Shown one piece after another: positions 35,605-35,660 of a DNA stretch of 35,660 nt (position 1 is the first letter of the stretch; each line of letters opens with the position of its first letter). Where the stretch lies: the NCBI GenBank assembly GCA_964548855.1, contig CAZJSR010000018.1, positions 1 through 35,660 of the forward strand, in the 5' to 3' direction. Position numbers and translations under genes: made by a program. The stretch is from UBA3206 sp964548855 (GTDB taxonomy: Bacteria > Bacillota_I > Bacilli_A > Acholeplasmatales > Anaeroplasmataceae). The notes below the pieces were generated by a model. That model was not told the origin of the DNA. It made no database searches and saw only the letters and a list, made by a program, of their open reading frames with translations.

Positions 35605-35660
35605 CTATATTTCTATCTCTTCTATAATTGTCTTATGTTCAAGTGTAGTATTATCATAGT
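35605..35660 (-). CDS. C-terminal end of an unidentified gene (cut by window edge)
   Basis: Directly after the bidirectional terminator, the minus strand reads YDNTTLEHKTIIEEIEI and a TAG stop at 35605-35607. The frame is open to the right edge. It is too short to identify; the position against a bidirectional terminator is the main support. Confidence 0.45.
   Translation of the reverse strand, partial: YDNTTLEHKTIIEEIEI

Overview
The window is about 35.7 kb of strongly AT-rich DNA using the standard bacterial code (TGG for Trp, TGA used as stop). It looks like a chromosomal piece of an uncultivated, low-GC, gut-type Bacillota. The hints are giant secreted BspA/InlB/Ig-like proteins, a SCIFF ranthipeptide pair, the carboxy(nor)spermidine route and a type VI-D CRISPR system. 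The exact lineage cannot be fixed from sequence alone. All genes lie on the minus strand except one near the right end, so the layout below is right-to-left in transcription order.

Right end (30.4-35.7 kb): a plus-strand PLP enzyme of the methionine gamma-lyase/'aluminium resistance' family, and a minus-strand cluster of scfA (52-aa SCIFF peptide, short and easily missed), an intrinsic terminator, scfB (radical SAM maturase), an Orn/Lys/Arg decarboxylase-fold enzyme and an aldo/keto reductase. A bidirectional terminator separates the PLP enzyme from the C-terminal codons of a converging gene at the window edge.

CRISPR module (25.6-30.4 kb): promoter, cas13d, cas1, cas2, leader, then an array of 13 intact 36-nt repeats with 12 spacers and one decayed terminal repeat. 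The effector is an unusually compact Cas13d (847 aa) with both HEPN RxxxxH motifs. No WYL accessory gene is present in the window. The module sits between two groups of polyamine genes.

Polyamine and defence-like region (19.6-25.5 kb): carboxynorspermidine dehydrogenase and decarboxylase genes follow a roughly 245-nt structured leader that ends in an intrinsic terminator just before the start codon, a candidate unassigned riboswitch or attenuator. Next come an AlbA_2/Schlafen-type regulator whose own coding sequence contains a 26-nt exact copy of its promoter operator, and a stand-alone OLD-family ATPase-TOPRIM nuclease.

Surface-protein region (1-19.5 kb): a tyrosine recombinase gene ends inside one arm of a perfect 20-bp inverted repeat. 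The two arms flank 145 bp that carry the promoter reading into a three-gene operon of secreted proteins: a 3,064-aa BspA-LRR/Ig-like protein with a C-terminal dockerin, a roughly 2,740-aa InlB/cohesin-like/Ig-like protein, and a third secreted protein cut by the window edge. This is a strong candidate for a phase-variable invertible promoter. Its leader also holds three copies of the palindrome GTTAAG-N5-CTTAAC, an internal terminator, and a hairpin lying between the Shine-Dalgarno sequence and the start codon. A 100-N assembly gap lies inside a repeat of the second giant gene.

The two systems most worth following up are the compact type VI-D locus and the recombinase/invertible-promoter/giant-adhesin cassette.
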